From: Sphingomonas oligophenolica
Lineage (GTDB): Bacteria > Pseudomonadota > Alphaproteobacteria > Sphingomonadales > Sphingomonadaceae
NCBI RefSeq assembly: GCF_006438955.1
Contig: NZ_RCZK01000003.1
Span: forward strand, 1-64,000
Direction: 5' to 3'
DNA length: 64,000 nt
In this document: one piece after another, positions 44,985-53,437 of the stretch
Position numbering within the stretch: the stretch's first letter is position 1
How the letters are laid out: the number at the start of each line of letters is the position of its first letter
Notes under the pieces: model-generated
The model's database searches: none
What the model was told of the DNA's origin: nothing
The model's input: the letters and a program-made list of their open reading frames with translations, nothing else
Position numbers and translations under genes: made by a program

Positions 44985-47900
44985 TCAGGCGGCCTGATCG
45001 TCGCCCCAGATGGCGGCGTTCAGGTCCTTGAGGACATTCCGTAGCCCGGAATCGAACTCGCGGTCGACCATGTCGAAGCCACCAGCCTGGGCGAACAGCG
45101 GATCGGAGAGGATTTCGGGATCGCCAACCGGCTGCGCCTTCAGTGCGCGGCCGATGCGGGTAAGCCATTGCTTCTGCTTCGTCGACCAGGCGCGGCTGGC
45201 GAGGATCTTCTGCACGCCATTTTCGACGCGCGTCTCATAAGGGACGAGCGGATCGCCGATCGCGGCCTGGCGGACGAAGCCGATGATATGCGCAGCGATA
45301 TCGGCGTTGCGGGCGCTGCCATAGGCGCGACGCAGGCTCGCCTCCGAGAAGCCGTTGCCATCAAGCAGGATGGCAAGCTCCTTCAACTCCTTGCGAGTCA
45401 GCTCACGCGGGCGCTGGATTGCCGCAACCAGCGCGGGTACGGCATTCATGTTGGCGCGGACGAACGCCTCGAAGCTTTCGATATAGTCGGCGGGGCTCGC
45501 CTTCTCACCAAAATCGTCGACGACATCGATCAGTTCGTCGTCATGCTCGGAGATGAGCATGCCGTCGCCCTTCTTCGCCGGATTTGCGGCATCAAGCGCC
45601 GCGGCTAGCGCGGGATGATCGCGAAACAGGGCCAGTGTGTCCGATGGCGGCGCGGACTTCAGCCGGTCGGCCAGATCAGGCAGCGGCCCCAGCACGGTCT
45701 CAAGCAGCGAACGGCGCTCCGCATCGATATATTTGATCCGCTGCCGCAGCTTCACGACGATCTGGTCGCGGACGAAGGCGCGATCTTCGTCAGAGGCCGC
45801 GCGCTCCAGATCGGCGGTCAGCGTGGCGAAGGACAGCGCCGGATCGACCACCACCGGGCGCATGTCGCTGACTTCCTGCAGATTCGCGTAGATATCGACG
45901 GCGTCGAAGATGCGGAAATATTCCTTGCCGATCTCGTCGCAGCGCCGCGTCGCGCGACCGATCATCTGGTCATACAGGATGCGGCTGTTGACGCGCCGCA
46001 CGAACACAAGGTTGGTGATCGCGGGCACGTCGATCCCGGTGGTCAGCAGGTCGACGGTGACGACATATTTGGGGCGGGGGTCGTTCTTGAACGCCTTGAT
46101 CCGGTCGAGCGGTTTGTCGACCGACCCGGTGATCTTGTCGACCAGATCATGCGCCTGCGGCCCATATTCCTCGGTCAGCGCGGCGCGCAGTTCTTCGACC
46201 AGGATATCGGCATGGTCGTCGCGCGCGGCGAACAGAAGGGTCTTACCCGACTGATCGGGCGGGCATTCCAGTGCGATCGCCTGCGCCACCGCCCGATTGA
46301 AGGCGCGGGTGTAAACCTTCTTGTTGAACTCGGAGACTTCGAAATCGACCTGATCGTCGAGATTGAACAGATCGATCTGGCCCGTTCGCGGATCGAGGAT
46401 GTTGACCTCCTCGTCCTTCTCGAAATGGATTCCGGTCTGGCTGAGCGCGGTAGTGATCCGACGCGGCGGGCGGTGGTCGATCAGATAGCCGTCGATCACG
46501 GCTTGCCGGTAGCCATAATGGAACGCCGGTGCCCCGAAGATTTCCCGCGTATGTAGCGCCGGCGTCGCGGTGAGCGCGATACGCGTTGCGTCGAAATAAT
46601 CGAGCACACGACGATAAGCCGAAAGATAATCGTCGAGATTTCGGAAGCCGAGATCATCCTCACGCAGCTCGGCATCCAGCGTATAGCCGCGATGCGCTTC
46701 GTCGACGATGATCAGGTCATAGGTGCCAGGCGTGGGCCGTTCCGCCGCGGGATCGTCGAAGACCCTCCGGATCATTGCTTGCACCGTGGCGACCTGTACT
46801 CGATCGGTCGCCTCGGGAAACTTGCGGGCCAGGTCGGCGACCGGGAACACCTGATCGAACTTGAGAAACCCGCTTGTGTCAGTGGTGCTCATCGCATCGA
46901 GCGTCTGCCGACCCAACGCGTTGCGATCCACAAGGAACAGAATCCGACGAAACCGCTTGCGGCGCAGCAGTTCGTACATCAGCGCAATCGCAAGCCGGGT
47001 CTTGCCGGTCCCTGTGGCCATCGCGAGCAGGATGCTGCGCTGGTCACGAGCGACGGCGGCCTCAACAGCCTTGATGGCGTCATTCTGATAGGGCCTGAGG
47101 CCGGTAACGCCGAGCTCGCGTTCGGCAACGGAAGTTACTTCCTCGATTTCCTGTTCCAGACGCTCGGTCAGGTCACGCGGCGAAAACCATTCCGGCAAAG
47201 CGCGAGGCTCGCCACCACCAGGACGACCATCCCAGAACCAAATCCCCGATTTGGTCGCGAGTTGCTTTACATACGGACGGCCGTTCGTGACGAAGAGAAA
47301 CGGCACCCGAAAGCGATCATCTCCTTGAACCCAAGGGCCCCCGCCGGGCACTTCGTCGGGGGTCAGCGTAATGTCCTTCGCATAGCGCTTGGCCTGCCCC
47401 AGGCGTCCGGGCACGTCCTTCAGGCCACGCTTTGCCTCGACGACGCCAATACAGCGACCGTCTACGAAAAGCGCATAATCTACAGGCCCGCTTTTTGTCG
47501 GCCACTCGGCGATCGCCATCGACTTCCCATATTCGGGTCGAGCGCCGGCCGCGTGGCGCAGCACGACACTGTCGACGATCCACCCAGCCGAGCGAAGCTG
47601 CTCGTCGATCAGAACGCGCGTCGTCGCTTCGTCCAGCTCGAGGTTCTGCGCCTGTTGGGTGCCGATCTGGGCAAGCAGATCGAGCTGAGGCTGAGGGGTC
47701 GCTTGTGCGGCGGCCTGGGCTTCTCTCAACGCAGCCTCGGTTTGGCGCAGGCCCTCTTCCGTTTCCGCTGCGCACTTCTCCCATAATGCGCGCTCCTGCT
47801 GATGCTCCTGCACTTCCTGAGTAGCCGCCAGACGAGCCGCCTCGGCCTCCTGCCACGCCAGCCGCGCCTTCGCCTCACTGTCGGCGCTCGTGCGGACAAT

Positions 47901-48371
47901 TTTGCGAAGGTCTTCCAGCTCAGAGGCCAACGCAGCAGTCGCGTCGATCGGTGGCGCTGGGGGAACGAATGGCCCAGCCTTGAAGCCAGGCGCATTGCCG
48001 TAGCTCTGATGAAACCAGATTGCCGCCGCGCGCGCTACCTTGAGCGCGGCCAACGCTTCGGTCGAGCTGCCAGCATCCTCGTGAGCCGCGGCATTGCCCA
48101 ACCGTTTCAAATGGAAAAACAGATCGGCGATCTCGCGCGGCAACACAGATCGCAGCTTCAAGGTACGCAGAACCTCGTCGAAGGAAACAGAGGTTGCGGG
48201 GAGCAATGCGTGCCTAGCGGCAACATCTTTCGCGATGAACTCGCCAAGCTGGCGCAGCTTGATGAGAGCCCCCGGCGCGTCATCGAAAAAATAGCGCTCG
48301 GCCAAGGCGCCCAGCCTTGCCAACCGGGCATCATGTTGCGTGAGAAAATCGAAGTTGCTGGCTCCCCCCAT
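44985..48371 (-). CDS. hsdR: Type I restriction endonuclease subunit HsdR (EcoEI-like)
   Basis: The 1128-residue motor nuclease. An N-terminal DUF4145-like region (about 30-125, FHLKRLGNAAAHEDA) and a coiled stretch (about 150-225) precede the nuclease domain, with the acidic-lysine motif in DYALFVDGRCIGVVEAKRG (D298, E312, K314). The helicase has Walker A MATGTGKTRLAIAL (about 451) and DEAH in IIVDEAHRGYTLD (about 557), then helicase-C motifs (LLTTGIDVPAITNLVFVRRV). The C-terminal EcoEI_R_C-like part ends the protein. It is the first gene of the operon. Confidence 0.97.
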   Translation of the reverse strand: MGGASNFDFLTQHDARLARLGALAERYFFDDAPGALIKLRQLGEFIAKDVAARHALLPATSVSFDEVLRTLKLRSVLPREIADLFFHLKRLGNAAAHEDAGSSTEALAALKVARAAAIWFHQSYGNAPGFKAGPFVPPAPPIDATAALASELEDLRKIVRTSADSEAKARLAWQEAEAARLAATQEVQEHQQERALWEKCAAETEEGLRQTEAALREAQAAAQATPQPQLDLLAQIGTQQAQNLELDEATTRVLIDEQLRSAGWIVDSVVLRHAAGARPEYGKSMAIAEWPTKSGPVDYALFVDGRCIGVVEAKRGLKDVPGRLGQAKRYAKDITLTPDEVPGGGPWVQGDDRFRVPFLFVTNGRPYVKQLATKSGIWFWDGRPGGGEPRALPEWFSPRDLTERLEQEIEEVTSVAERELGVTGLRPYQNDAIKAVEAAVARDQRSILLAMATGTGKTRLAIALMYELLRRKRFRRILFLVDRNALGRQTLDAMSTTDTSGFLKFDQVFPVADLARKFPEATDRVQVATVQAMIRRVFDDPAAERPTPGTYDLIIVDEAHRGYTLDAELREDDLGFRNLDDYLSAYRRVLDYFDATRIALTATPALHTREIFGAPAFHYGYRQAVIDGYLIDHRPPRRITTALSQTGIHFEKDEEVNILDPRTGQIDLFNLDDQVDFEVSEFNKKVYTRAFNRAVAQAIALECPPDQSGKTLLFAARDDHADILVEELRAALTEEYGPQAHDLVDKITGSVDKPLDRIKAFKNDPRPKYVVTVDLLTTGIDVPAITNLVFVRRVNSRILYDQMIGRATRRCDEIGKEYFRIFDAVDIYANLQEVSDMRPVVVDPALSFATLTADLERAASDEDRAFVRDQIVVKLRQRIKYIDAERRSLLETVLGPLPDLADRLKSAPPSDTLALFRDHPALAAALDAANPAKKGDGMLISEHDDELIDVVDDFGEKASPADYIESFEAFVRANMNAVPALVAAIQRPRELTRKELKELAILLDGNGFSEASLRRAYGSARNADIAAHIIGFVRQAAIGDPLVPYETRVENGVQKILASRAWSTKQKQWLTRIGRALKAQPVGDPEILSDPLFAQAGGFDMVDREFDSGLRNVLKDLNAAIWGDDQAA

Positions 48372-48430
48372 ATCCCAATACTAGCGGGGCGCAGCCGAAG
48401 CTCAAGCAAATGACCGATCGCTGGTTTCGA

Positions 48431-49636
48431 TTATCCTCGGCTCAGAGCACCGCCTTCCAGACTGTCGAGATAGTCGCTCCACCACTGAGCCATTTTAACG
48501 CGCTCATCCCAGTGCAGGCCGCGGTGATAGGCCCCGCGCGTCGCGTTGCTCTCGCCATGGGCCAGGGCTCGCTCAATCGCATCCGGATTCCAGAGGCCAC
48601 TTTCATTGAGCATCGTTGACGCCGTGGCACGCAACCCATGCGCTGTAATCTCGTCCCGATCGAATCCCATACGGCGAAAGGAGGCATTAAGCGTGTTTTC
48701 GCTCATCGGACGGCTGCCGCCATAGGCAGAAGGAAACACATAGACACCGCGTCCGGTATGCTCTCGCAGCCCTACCAGAATCGCCATTGATTGCCGAGAG
48801 AGAGGAACCGCATGGGGCCGCCGGGCCTTCATCTTCGCAGCCGGTAAGTTCCAAATGCTCCGCTCGAAATCGAACTCGGTCCATTCGGCGTGGCGCAGTT
48901 CACCCGGCCGGACGAAGACGTGAGGTGCTATCTTCAGCGCCGACTTTGTGACGGGGCTGCCGGCGAAAGAGTCGATCGCGCGCAGTAACTCGCCTAGCTT
49001 AGACGGTTCCAAGATTGCCGCATAGTGACGAGCTTTTGGCGTAATGAGGGCGCCTTGAAGCAAGGAGGCGGGGTCAGCATTGCATCGGCCTGTCGCAACG
49101 ATGTAGCGGAACACCCGACTTGCGAAGGATCGGCATTTCTTAGCGGTCTCGTGACGGCCCTTCGCCTCCAGCCGCTTCAGTGCCGCGAGAAGCATCTGCG
49201 GATCTACATCCGTGATCGGCATTGAGCCAATGGCTGGCGCGAGCTGCTCAAGAAACCATTTCGCCTTTGAGACGGTCGCAACTGCGCGGTCTTCGTTCAC
49301 CATTTTCACATCGATATATTCGCGAGCTACATCACCGAACGACGTCGCCGCACTCAATCTCGCAGATAGTTTGGCCTTCTTTCGCTCCAGCGCGGGATCG
49401 ACCCCGGTAACAAGGATTGACCGCGCAGCATCACGCTGCGATCGGGCGTCCTTCAAGCTGATCTCGGGATAAGCCCCCAGGGATAACTTCTTTTCGCGGC
49501 CATGGTGGCGAAATTTGACCCGCCAGAGCTTTGATCCAGCCGGCGTGATCAGCAGATAAAGCCCCTTCTCATCCGCCAATTTCCATTCGCGTTCCAATGG
49601 CTTAGCTGCGCGTATAAGTTTGTCATTCAAAGGCAT
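48431..49636 (-). CDS. int: P4-type tyrosine integrase
   Basis: A 401-residue site-specific recombinase. The N-terminal DUF4102 arm-binding domain (MPLNDKLIRAAKPLEREWKL, then LYLLITPAGSKLWRVKFRHH) is followed by the SAM-like core-binding region and catalytic domain. Catalytic residues are R243 (FVRPGELRHAEW), H333 and R336 (ITAHGLRATAS), H360 (ALAHGE) and Y370 (GAYHRGL). It lies next to tRNA-Leu, its target, with the start facing it. It should catalyse both integration and excision. Confidence 0.96.
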   Translation of the reverse strand: MPLNDKLIRAAKPLEREWKLADEKGLYLLITPAGSKLWRVKFRHHGREKKLSLGAYPEISLKDARSQRDAARSILVTGVDPALERKKAKLSARLSAATSFGDVAREYIDVKMVNEDRAVATVSKAKWFLEQLAPAIGSMPITDVDPQMLLAALKRLEAKGRHETAKKCRSFASRVFRYIVATGRCNADPASLLQGALITPKARHYAAILEPSKLGELLRAIDSFAGSPVTKSALKIAPHVFVRPGELRHAEWTEFDFERSIWNLPAAKMKARRPHAVPLSRQSMAILVGLREHTGRGVYVFPSAYGGSRPMSENTLNASFRRMGFDRDEITAHGLRATASTMLNESGLWNPDAIERALAHGESNATRGAYHRGLHWDERVKMAQWWSDYLDSLEGGALSRG

Positions 49637-49637
49637 G

Positions 49638-49698
49638 TGGGGGCCTTCCCAGCAGCGCAGATGCCGAATTGCAGCCCATGCGAAAGAAAGGCCCCCAA
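49638..49698. repeat. AGGCCCCCA repeats at right island end (candidate integrase arm sites)
   Basis: The word occurs inverted at 49638-49646 (TGGGGGCCT) and direct at 49689-49697, between the integrase start and tRNA-Leu. It matches the pair at 30987-31007 near the left end. Their position supports an arm-site role. Confidence 0.6.
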
Positions 49699-49822
49699 CA
49701 GGGCCCCACCTTGTCTGTGATCAGTGGCGAACATGCGTGAACATCCCCGAACGACGAAACGTAATTTTTCGCAGATTTTCGGGGATTTTTCAACCGTCAG
49801 CGAACGACGCTGAACAGGGGAA

Positions 49823-49909
49823 TGGTGCCCAGAAGAGGACTCGAACCTCCACGGCCTTGCGACCGCCAGCACCTGAAGCTGGTGCGTCTACCAATTCCGC
49901 CATCTGGGC
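49823..49909 (-). tRNA. tRNA-Leu (CAG anticodon)
   Basis: An 87-nt tRNA with CCA encoded. The acceptor stem is GCCCAGA / TCTGGGC, the anticodon stem-loop CCAGC-TTCAGGT-GCTGG puts CAG in the anticodon, a long leucine-type variable arm is present (TGGCGGTCGCAAGGCCGT region), and the T-arm is GAGGTTCGAGTCCTC. The last 20 bases and CCA are the integration target of the island. The tRNA sequence remains intact after integration. Confidence 0.97.
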
Positions 49910-50031
49910 CCCAGAAGACTTGTTCGTCAGGTAGGCGGCGGGCTTTAGGGGGCGTTCGTCGCGCTTGTCAATCGAGGTATGGGTGAGGCAAGGGGCTCGG
50001 CGACGATTTCTTTCGACATGAAGGCCGCGCG

Positions 50032-50970
50032 ATGAGGGACAGACTGGTAACGGTATTCGGCGGCGGCGGGTTCGTCGGGCGCTATGTCGTCCAGGCGCTG
50101 CTGCGCGGCGGCGCGCGGGTACGGATCGCGCAGCGCGACCCGCGGCAGGCGTGGTTCCTGAAGCCGCTCGGCGGGCTGGGGCAGACCCAGTTCGTCGCCG
50201 CCGACGTCACCCGGCCCGATACCGTCGCCAACGCGGTGGCGGGGGCCGATGCGGTCGTGAACCTCGTCGGGGTGCTGTCGGGCAAGTTCGACGCGATCCA
50301 TGTCGCGGGCGCGCGCACCGTGGCACACGCAGCGGGCGCGGCGGGGGTCGGCACGCTGATCCATTTGTCCGCGATCGGTGCCGATCCCGACTCCGCATCC
50401 AACTATGGGCGGTCGAAGGGGGCAGGCGAGGCGGCGGTGCGCGCGGCGTTTCCGGGGGCGATCGTGGTCCGCCCGTCGATCATCTTCGGGCGCGAGGATG
50501 CGTTCATCAACCGGTTCGCGGGGATGATCGAAAAGGCACCGGTGGTCCCGGTGGTACGATCGGACACCAAGTTCCAGCCGGTCTTCGTCGCCGACGTCGG
50601 CGATGCGGTCGCCGCGCTGGTCGATGGGGGGCACGCGGGCGAGACCTTCGACCTGGCCGGCCCGGACATCATGACGATGGGCGAGATCATCCGCTGGATC
50701 GCGACGACGATCCGGCGCGACCCCGCGATCGTGGCGCTGCCCGATATCGCGGGGGCGCTGATCGCGCGCGCGGGCTTCCTGCCCGGCGCCCCGATCACCT
50801 GGGATCAGTGGCTGATGCTCCAGCACGACAATGTCGCCGCGCCCGGTGCGAAGGGGCTGGCCGATCTCGGCATCACCGCGACCCCGCTTGCCGCGGTCGC
50901 GCCCGATTGGCTCGTCCGCTTCCGGCGGCAGGGCCGGTTCGCGGGTCGCGTCGACGATCTCGCCGCCTGA
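50032..50970 (+). CDS. NAD-binding complex I NDUFA9-like protein
   Basis: The 312-residue Rossmann-fold protein has the N-terminal motif VTVFGGGGFVGRYVVQALLR and the SDR-like YGRSKGAGEAAVRAAFP with VVRPSIIFGREDAFINRFA. This matches the complex I NDUFA9-subunit family of alphaproteobacteria, which binds NAD(P)H and may stabilise or assemble complex I. It starts at the ATG 50032, 123 bp after the tRNA gene on the opposite strand, and lies 73 bp upstream of uppP on the same strand. Confidence 0.9.
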   Translation: MRDRLVTVFGGGGFVGRYVVQALLRGGARVRIAQRDPRQAWFLKPLGGLGQTQFVAADVTRPDTVANAVAGADAVVNLVGVLSGKFDAIHVAGARTVAHAAGAAGVGTLIHLSAIGADPDSASNYGRSKGAGEAAVRAAFPGAIVVRPSIIFGREDAFINRFAGMIEKAPVVPVVRSDTKFQPVFVADVGDAVAALVDGGHAGETFDLAGPDIMTMGEIIRWIATTIRRDPAIVALPDIAGALIARAGFLPGAPITWDQWLMLQHDNVAAPGAKGLADLGITATPLAAVAPDWLVRFRRQGRFAGRVDDLAA

Positions 50971-50993
50971 CTACCCCGCGCGCCGGGAGCCGC

Positions 50994-51038
50994 GCTCGAT
51001 TTAAGCCCCGCTCGATTCAAGCCTGCTCGATTCAAGGA
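50994..51038. repeat. Short tandem repeat upstream of uppP
   Basis: Three near-identical units of 14-16 bp (GCTCGATTTAAGCCCC, GCTCGATTCAAGCCT, GCTCGATTCAAGGA) end six bases before the uppP start. The last unit supplies the ribosome-binding site AAGGA. Such repeats can vary by slippage and change spacing or expression. Confidence 0.75.
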
Positions 51039-51043
51039 CCGCC

Positions 51044-51850
51044 ATGGACATCCTCACCGTCATCCTGCTCGGCATCGTCGAGGGGGTCACCGAATTCCTG
51101 CCGGTCTCCTCGACCGGGCATCTGATCCTCGCGAGCGCGCTGCTCGGCTATGATTCCGAGACGTGGGCGGTGTTCAACATCGTCATCCAGCTCGGCGCGA
51201 TCCTGGCGATCGTCGTACTGTATTGGCGGACGTTCTGGGTGGTGCTGGTCGGATTGTTCAAGCGCGACGCGCTCGCGATCCGGTTCGTCCGCAACATCCT
51301 GGTCGCGTTCATCCCCGCCGCGGTGATCGGGTTTGCGCTCCACAAAAAGATCGAGGCGCTGCTGGGCCAGCCGATCGTCGTGGCGGTCGCGCTGGTGGTC
51401 GGCGGGATCGCGATCATCGGAATCGAGCGCATCACCAAGCCCGGCGAGGTGCGCGGCGTCGCCGAGGTGCCGCTGGGCACCGTGATCGGCATCGGCTTCA
51501 TCCAGTGCCTGGCGATGGTGCCCGGGGTCAGCCGGTCGGGCGCGACGATCCTCGGTGCGCTCGCGCTGGGGGTCGAACGGCGCACCGCCGCCGAATTCAG
51601 CTTCTTCTTGGCAATCCCGACGATGCTCGGCGCGACAACGTTGGAGCTGGTAGCCAACCGTCATGCGCTGGCGGGTGGCGCGGGGGTCGGACTTGGCGCG
51701 ATCGCGCTGGGCACGCTGGTCGCGTTTGTGGTGGCGCTGGTCGTGGTGCGCTGGTTTGTGACGCTCGTCGGTCGCACCGGTTTCTCGCCCTTTGGCTGGT
51801 ACCGAATCGTCGTCGGCGCGGCAGCGTTCATCTGGCTGATCAGCAAGTAG
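51044..51850 (+). CDS. uppP: Undecaprenyl-diphosphatase (BacA family)
   Basis: The 268-residue polytopic enzyme recycles undecaprenyl diphosphate to the monophosphate for peptidoglycan synthesis and gives bacitracin resistance. The two conserved motifs are GVTEFLPVSSTGHLIL near the N-terminus and MVPGVSRSGATILGAL in the middle. About eight membrane helices are visible. The stop codon overlaps the first of two inverted repeats that precede gltD. Confidence 0.96.
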   Translation: MDILTVILLGIVEGVTEFLPVSSTGHLILASALLGYDSETWAVFNIVIQLGAILAIVVLYWRTFWVVLVGLFKRDALAIRFVRNILVAFIPAAVIGFALHKKIEALLGQPIVVAVALVVGGIAIIGIERITKPGEVRGVAEVPLGTVIGIGFIQCLAMVPGVSRSGATILGALALGVERRTAAEFSFFLAIPTMLGATTLELVANRHALAGGAGVGLGAIALGTLVAFVVALVVVRWFVTLVGRTGFSPFGWYRIVVGAAAFIWLISK

Positions 51851-51867
51851 GTCCGTGAATTGACCTA
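51848..51867. promoter_or_regulatory. Operator-like inverted repeat 1 upstream of gltD
   Basis: TAGGTC-CGTGAATT-GACCTA is a perfect six-base inverted repeat with an eight-base spacer. A second site of the same form lies 73 bp downstream, about seven helical turns away. Together they look like a binding pair for a dimeric regulator. Confidence 0.6.
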
Positions 51868-51920
51868 AAAAAGAGAAGTGACAGTCGGCGCCTGGGCATA
51901 AGTGTATTTCAAGAGAAAAA

Positions 51921-51940
51921 TAGGTCCGTAATATGGCCTA
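51921..51940. promoter_or_regulatory. Operator-like inverted repeat 2 upstream of gltD
   Basis: TAGGTC-CGTAATAT-GGCCTA repeats the form of the site at 51848-51867, with one mismatch between the arms; the first eleven bases (TAGGTCCGT...) are shared. It lies 63 bp before the gltD start, in a normal place for control of the gltDB operon. Confidence 0.6.
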
Positions 51941-52003
51941 TTGGTCGTTTAGATCGTGACTCAGGGGGATTGACGCAATATGCGCACCCTCGGAGGTCGC
52001 ATC

Positions 52004-53437
52004 ATGGCGAATGATCACATGCTGAAGTTCGTCGATCGCGGGCAGGCGTATCCGGTCAAACGGGCGGCAGACGAACGCGCCGACGATTTTCGCGAGATCG
52101 CGGATCGCTATGCGGTGCCGACCGCGGAGGACCAGGCGGGGCGATGCTCGCAGTGCGGCGTGCCCTATTGCTCGGTCCATTGCCCGCTCCACAACCATAT
52201 TCCCGACTGGCTGCGGCTGACCGCCGAGGGGCGGCTGCGTGAGGCGTATGAGCTCAGCAACGCGACCTCGACGATGCCCGAAATCTGCGGGCGGATCTGT
52301 CCGCAGGACCGGCTGTGTGAAGGCAATTGCGTCATCGAATTCAGCGGCCACGGCGCGGTGACGATCGGGTCGGTCGAGAAGTTCATCACCGACACCGCGT
52401 GGGAAGAGGGCTGGGTCGAACCGCTCGTCCCCGGTCCCGCGCGCGGCCAATCGGTCGCGGTGATCGGTGCCGGCCCCGCGGGGCTCAGCGCCGCCGAATA
52501 TCTGCGCGGCAACGGCTATGACGTCCACGTCTACGACCGCCATGACCGTGCGGGCGGATTGCTGACCTATGGTATCCCCGGCTTCAAGCTCGAAAAGCCG
52601 GTGGTGATGCGTAGGGTCGATCGCTTGAAAGCAGGGGGCATCGTGTTCCACCACGGCTTTGCGGTCGGCGAGGACGCAACGCTCGACGCGCTGCGCCAGC
52701 GCCACGATGCGGTGCTGATCGCCACCGGCGTGTATCGCGCCCGCGCGCTGGATGTGCCGGGCGCGGCGGACAGCGGAACGCTCGCGGCGCTCGATTACCT
52801 GACGGCGTCGAATCGCAAGGGGTTCGGCGATGCTGTGCCGGCGTTCGACGACGGCAGCCTCGATGCCGCGGGCAAGCATGTCGTGGTGATCGGCGGCGGC
52901 GACACCGCGATGGATTGTGTCCGCACCGCGATCCGTCAGGGTGCGGCGAGCGTGAAGTGCCTCTACCGCCGCGATCGCGGCAACATGCCGGGCTCGCAAC
53001 GCGAGGTCGGGCACGCCGAGGAAGAGGGCGTCGAGTTCATCTGGCTCTCCGCCCCCGCCGCGTTCGAGGATGGCGGCGTGGTGCGGGCACGGAAAATGCG
53101 GCTCGGTCAGCCCGATGCGAGCGGTCGCCGCGCGCCCGAGCCCGATCCTGCGGGCGATTTCACGCTGCAGGCCGATCTCGTCATCAAGGCGCTCGGCTTC
53201 GATGCCGAGGATTTGCCGACCTTGTGGGGCGCGCCCGAACTCGGCGTCAGCCGCTGGGGGACGGTACTGGTCGACGGCAAGACGCTGATGACCAGCCTCG
53301 ACGGCGTGTTCGCGGCGGGCGACATCGTCCGCGGCGCGAGCCTGGTGGTCTGGGCGATCCGCGACGGCCGCGATGTCGCCGCGACGATGCATCGGTGGCT
53401 TAAGGCCAAGGCAACGAGCGGAAGGGTGGCCGCGTGA
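52004..53437 (+). CDS. gltD: Glutamate synthase (NADPH) small subunit
   Basis: The 477-residue beta subunit passes electrons from NADPH to GltB. Two cysteine clusters (CSQCGVPYCSVHCPLHNHIP and CGRICPQDRLCEGNC) bind [4Fe-4S] centres; the FAD motif is VAVIGAGPAGLSAAEYL and the NADPH motif VVVIGGGDTAMDCVRTAI. The ATG at 52004 has GGAGG seven bases upstream and is preferred to the ATG at 51980. Its stop overlaps the gltB start (GTGA). It comes before gltB here, the reverse of E. coli. Confidence 0.96.
   Translation: MANDHMLKFVDRGQAYPVKRAADERADDFREIADRYAVPTAEDQAGRCSQCGVPYCSVHCPLHNHIPDWLRLTAEGRLREAYELSNATSTMPEICGRICPQDRLCEGNCVIEFSGHGAVTIGSVEKFITDTAWEEGWVEPLVPGPARGQSVAVIGAGPAGLSAAEYLRGNGYDVHVYDRHDRAGGLLTYGIPGFKLEKPVVMRRVDRLKAGGIVFHHGFAVGEDATLDALRQRHDAVLIATGVYRARALDVPGAADSGTLAALDYLTASNRKGFGDAVPAFDDGSLDAAGKHVVVIGGGDTAMDCVRTAIRQGAASVKCLYRRDRGNMPGSQREVGHAEEEGVEFIWLSAPAAFEDGGVVRARKMRLGQPDASGRRAPEPDPAGDFTLQADLVIKALGFDAEDLPTLWGAPELGVSRWGTVLVDGKTLMTSLDGVFAAGDIVRGASLVVWAIRDGRDVAATMHRWLKAKATSGRVAA

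Larger units (their letters stand above)
30911..49822. mobile_element. Genomic island integrated at tRNA-Leu(CAG)
   Basis: About 18.9 kb are bounded by an imperfect direct repeat: 22 bp at 30911-30932 and 23 bp at 49822-49844, the latter being the 3' end of tRNA-Leu. The integrase gene starts 186 bp from the tRNA end and points away from it, as is usual for P4-type islands. Contents are an AlpA-like regulator, a P4-like primase-helicase, a type I restriction operon and a group of unknown probable defence genes. The flanking core genes (phaZ, and the NDUFA9-like gene) carry no mobile traits. Parts of the island (37.6-41.2 kb) are clearly AT-richer than the chromosome. Confidence 0.9.

Noticed and set aside
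49793-49822. A hairpin after tRNA-Leu (TCAGCG/CGCTGA) as a terminator
   Set aside because: The stem is only six base pairs and the downstream T-tract is poor, so it was not called a terminator.
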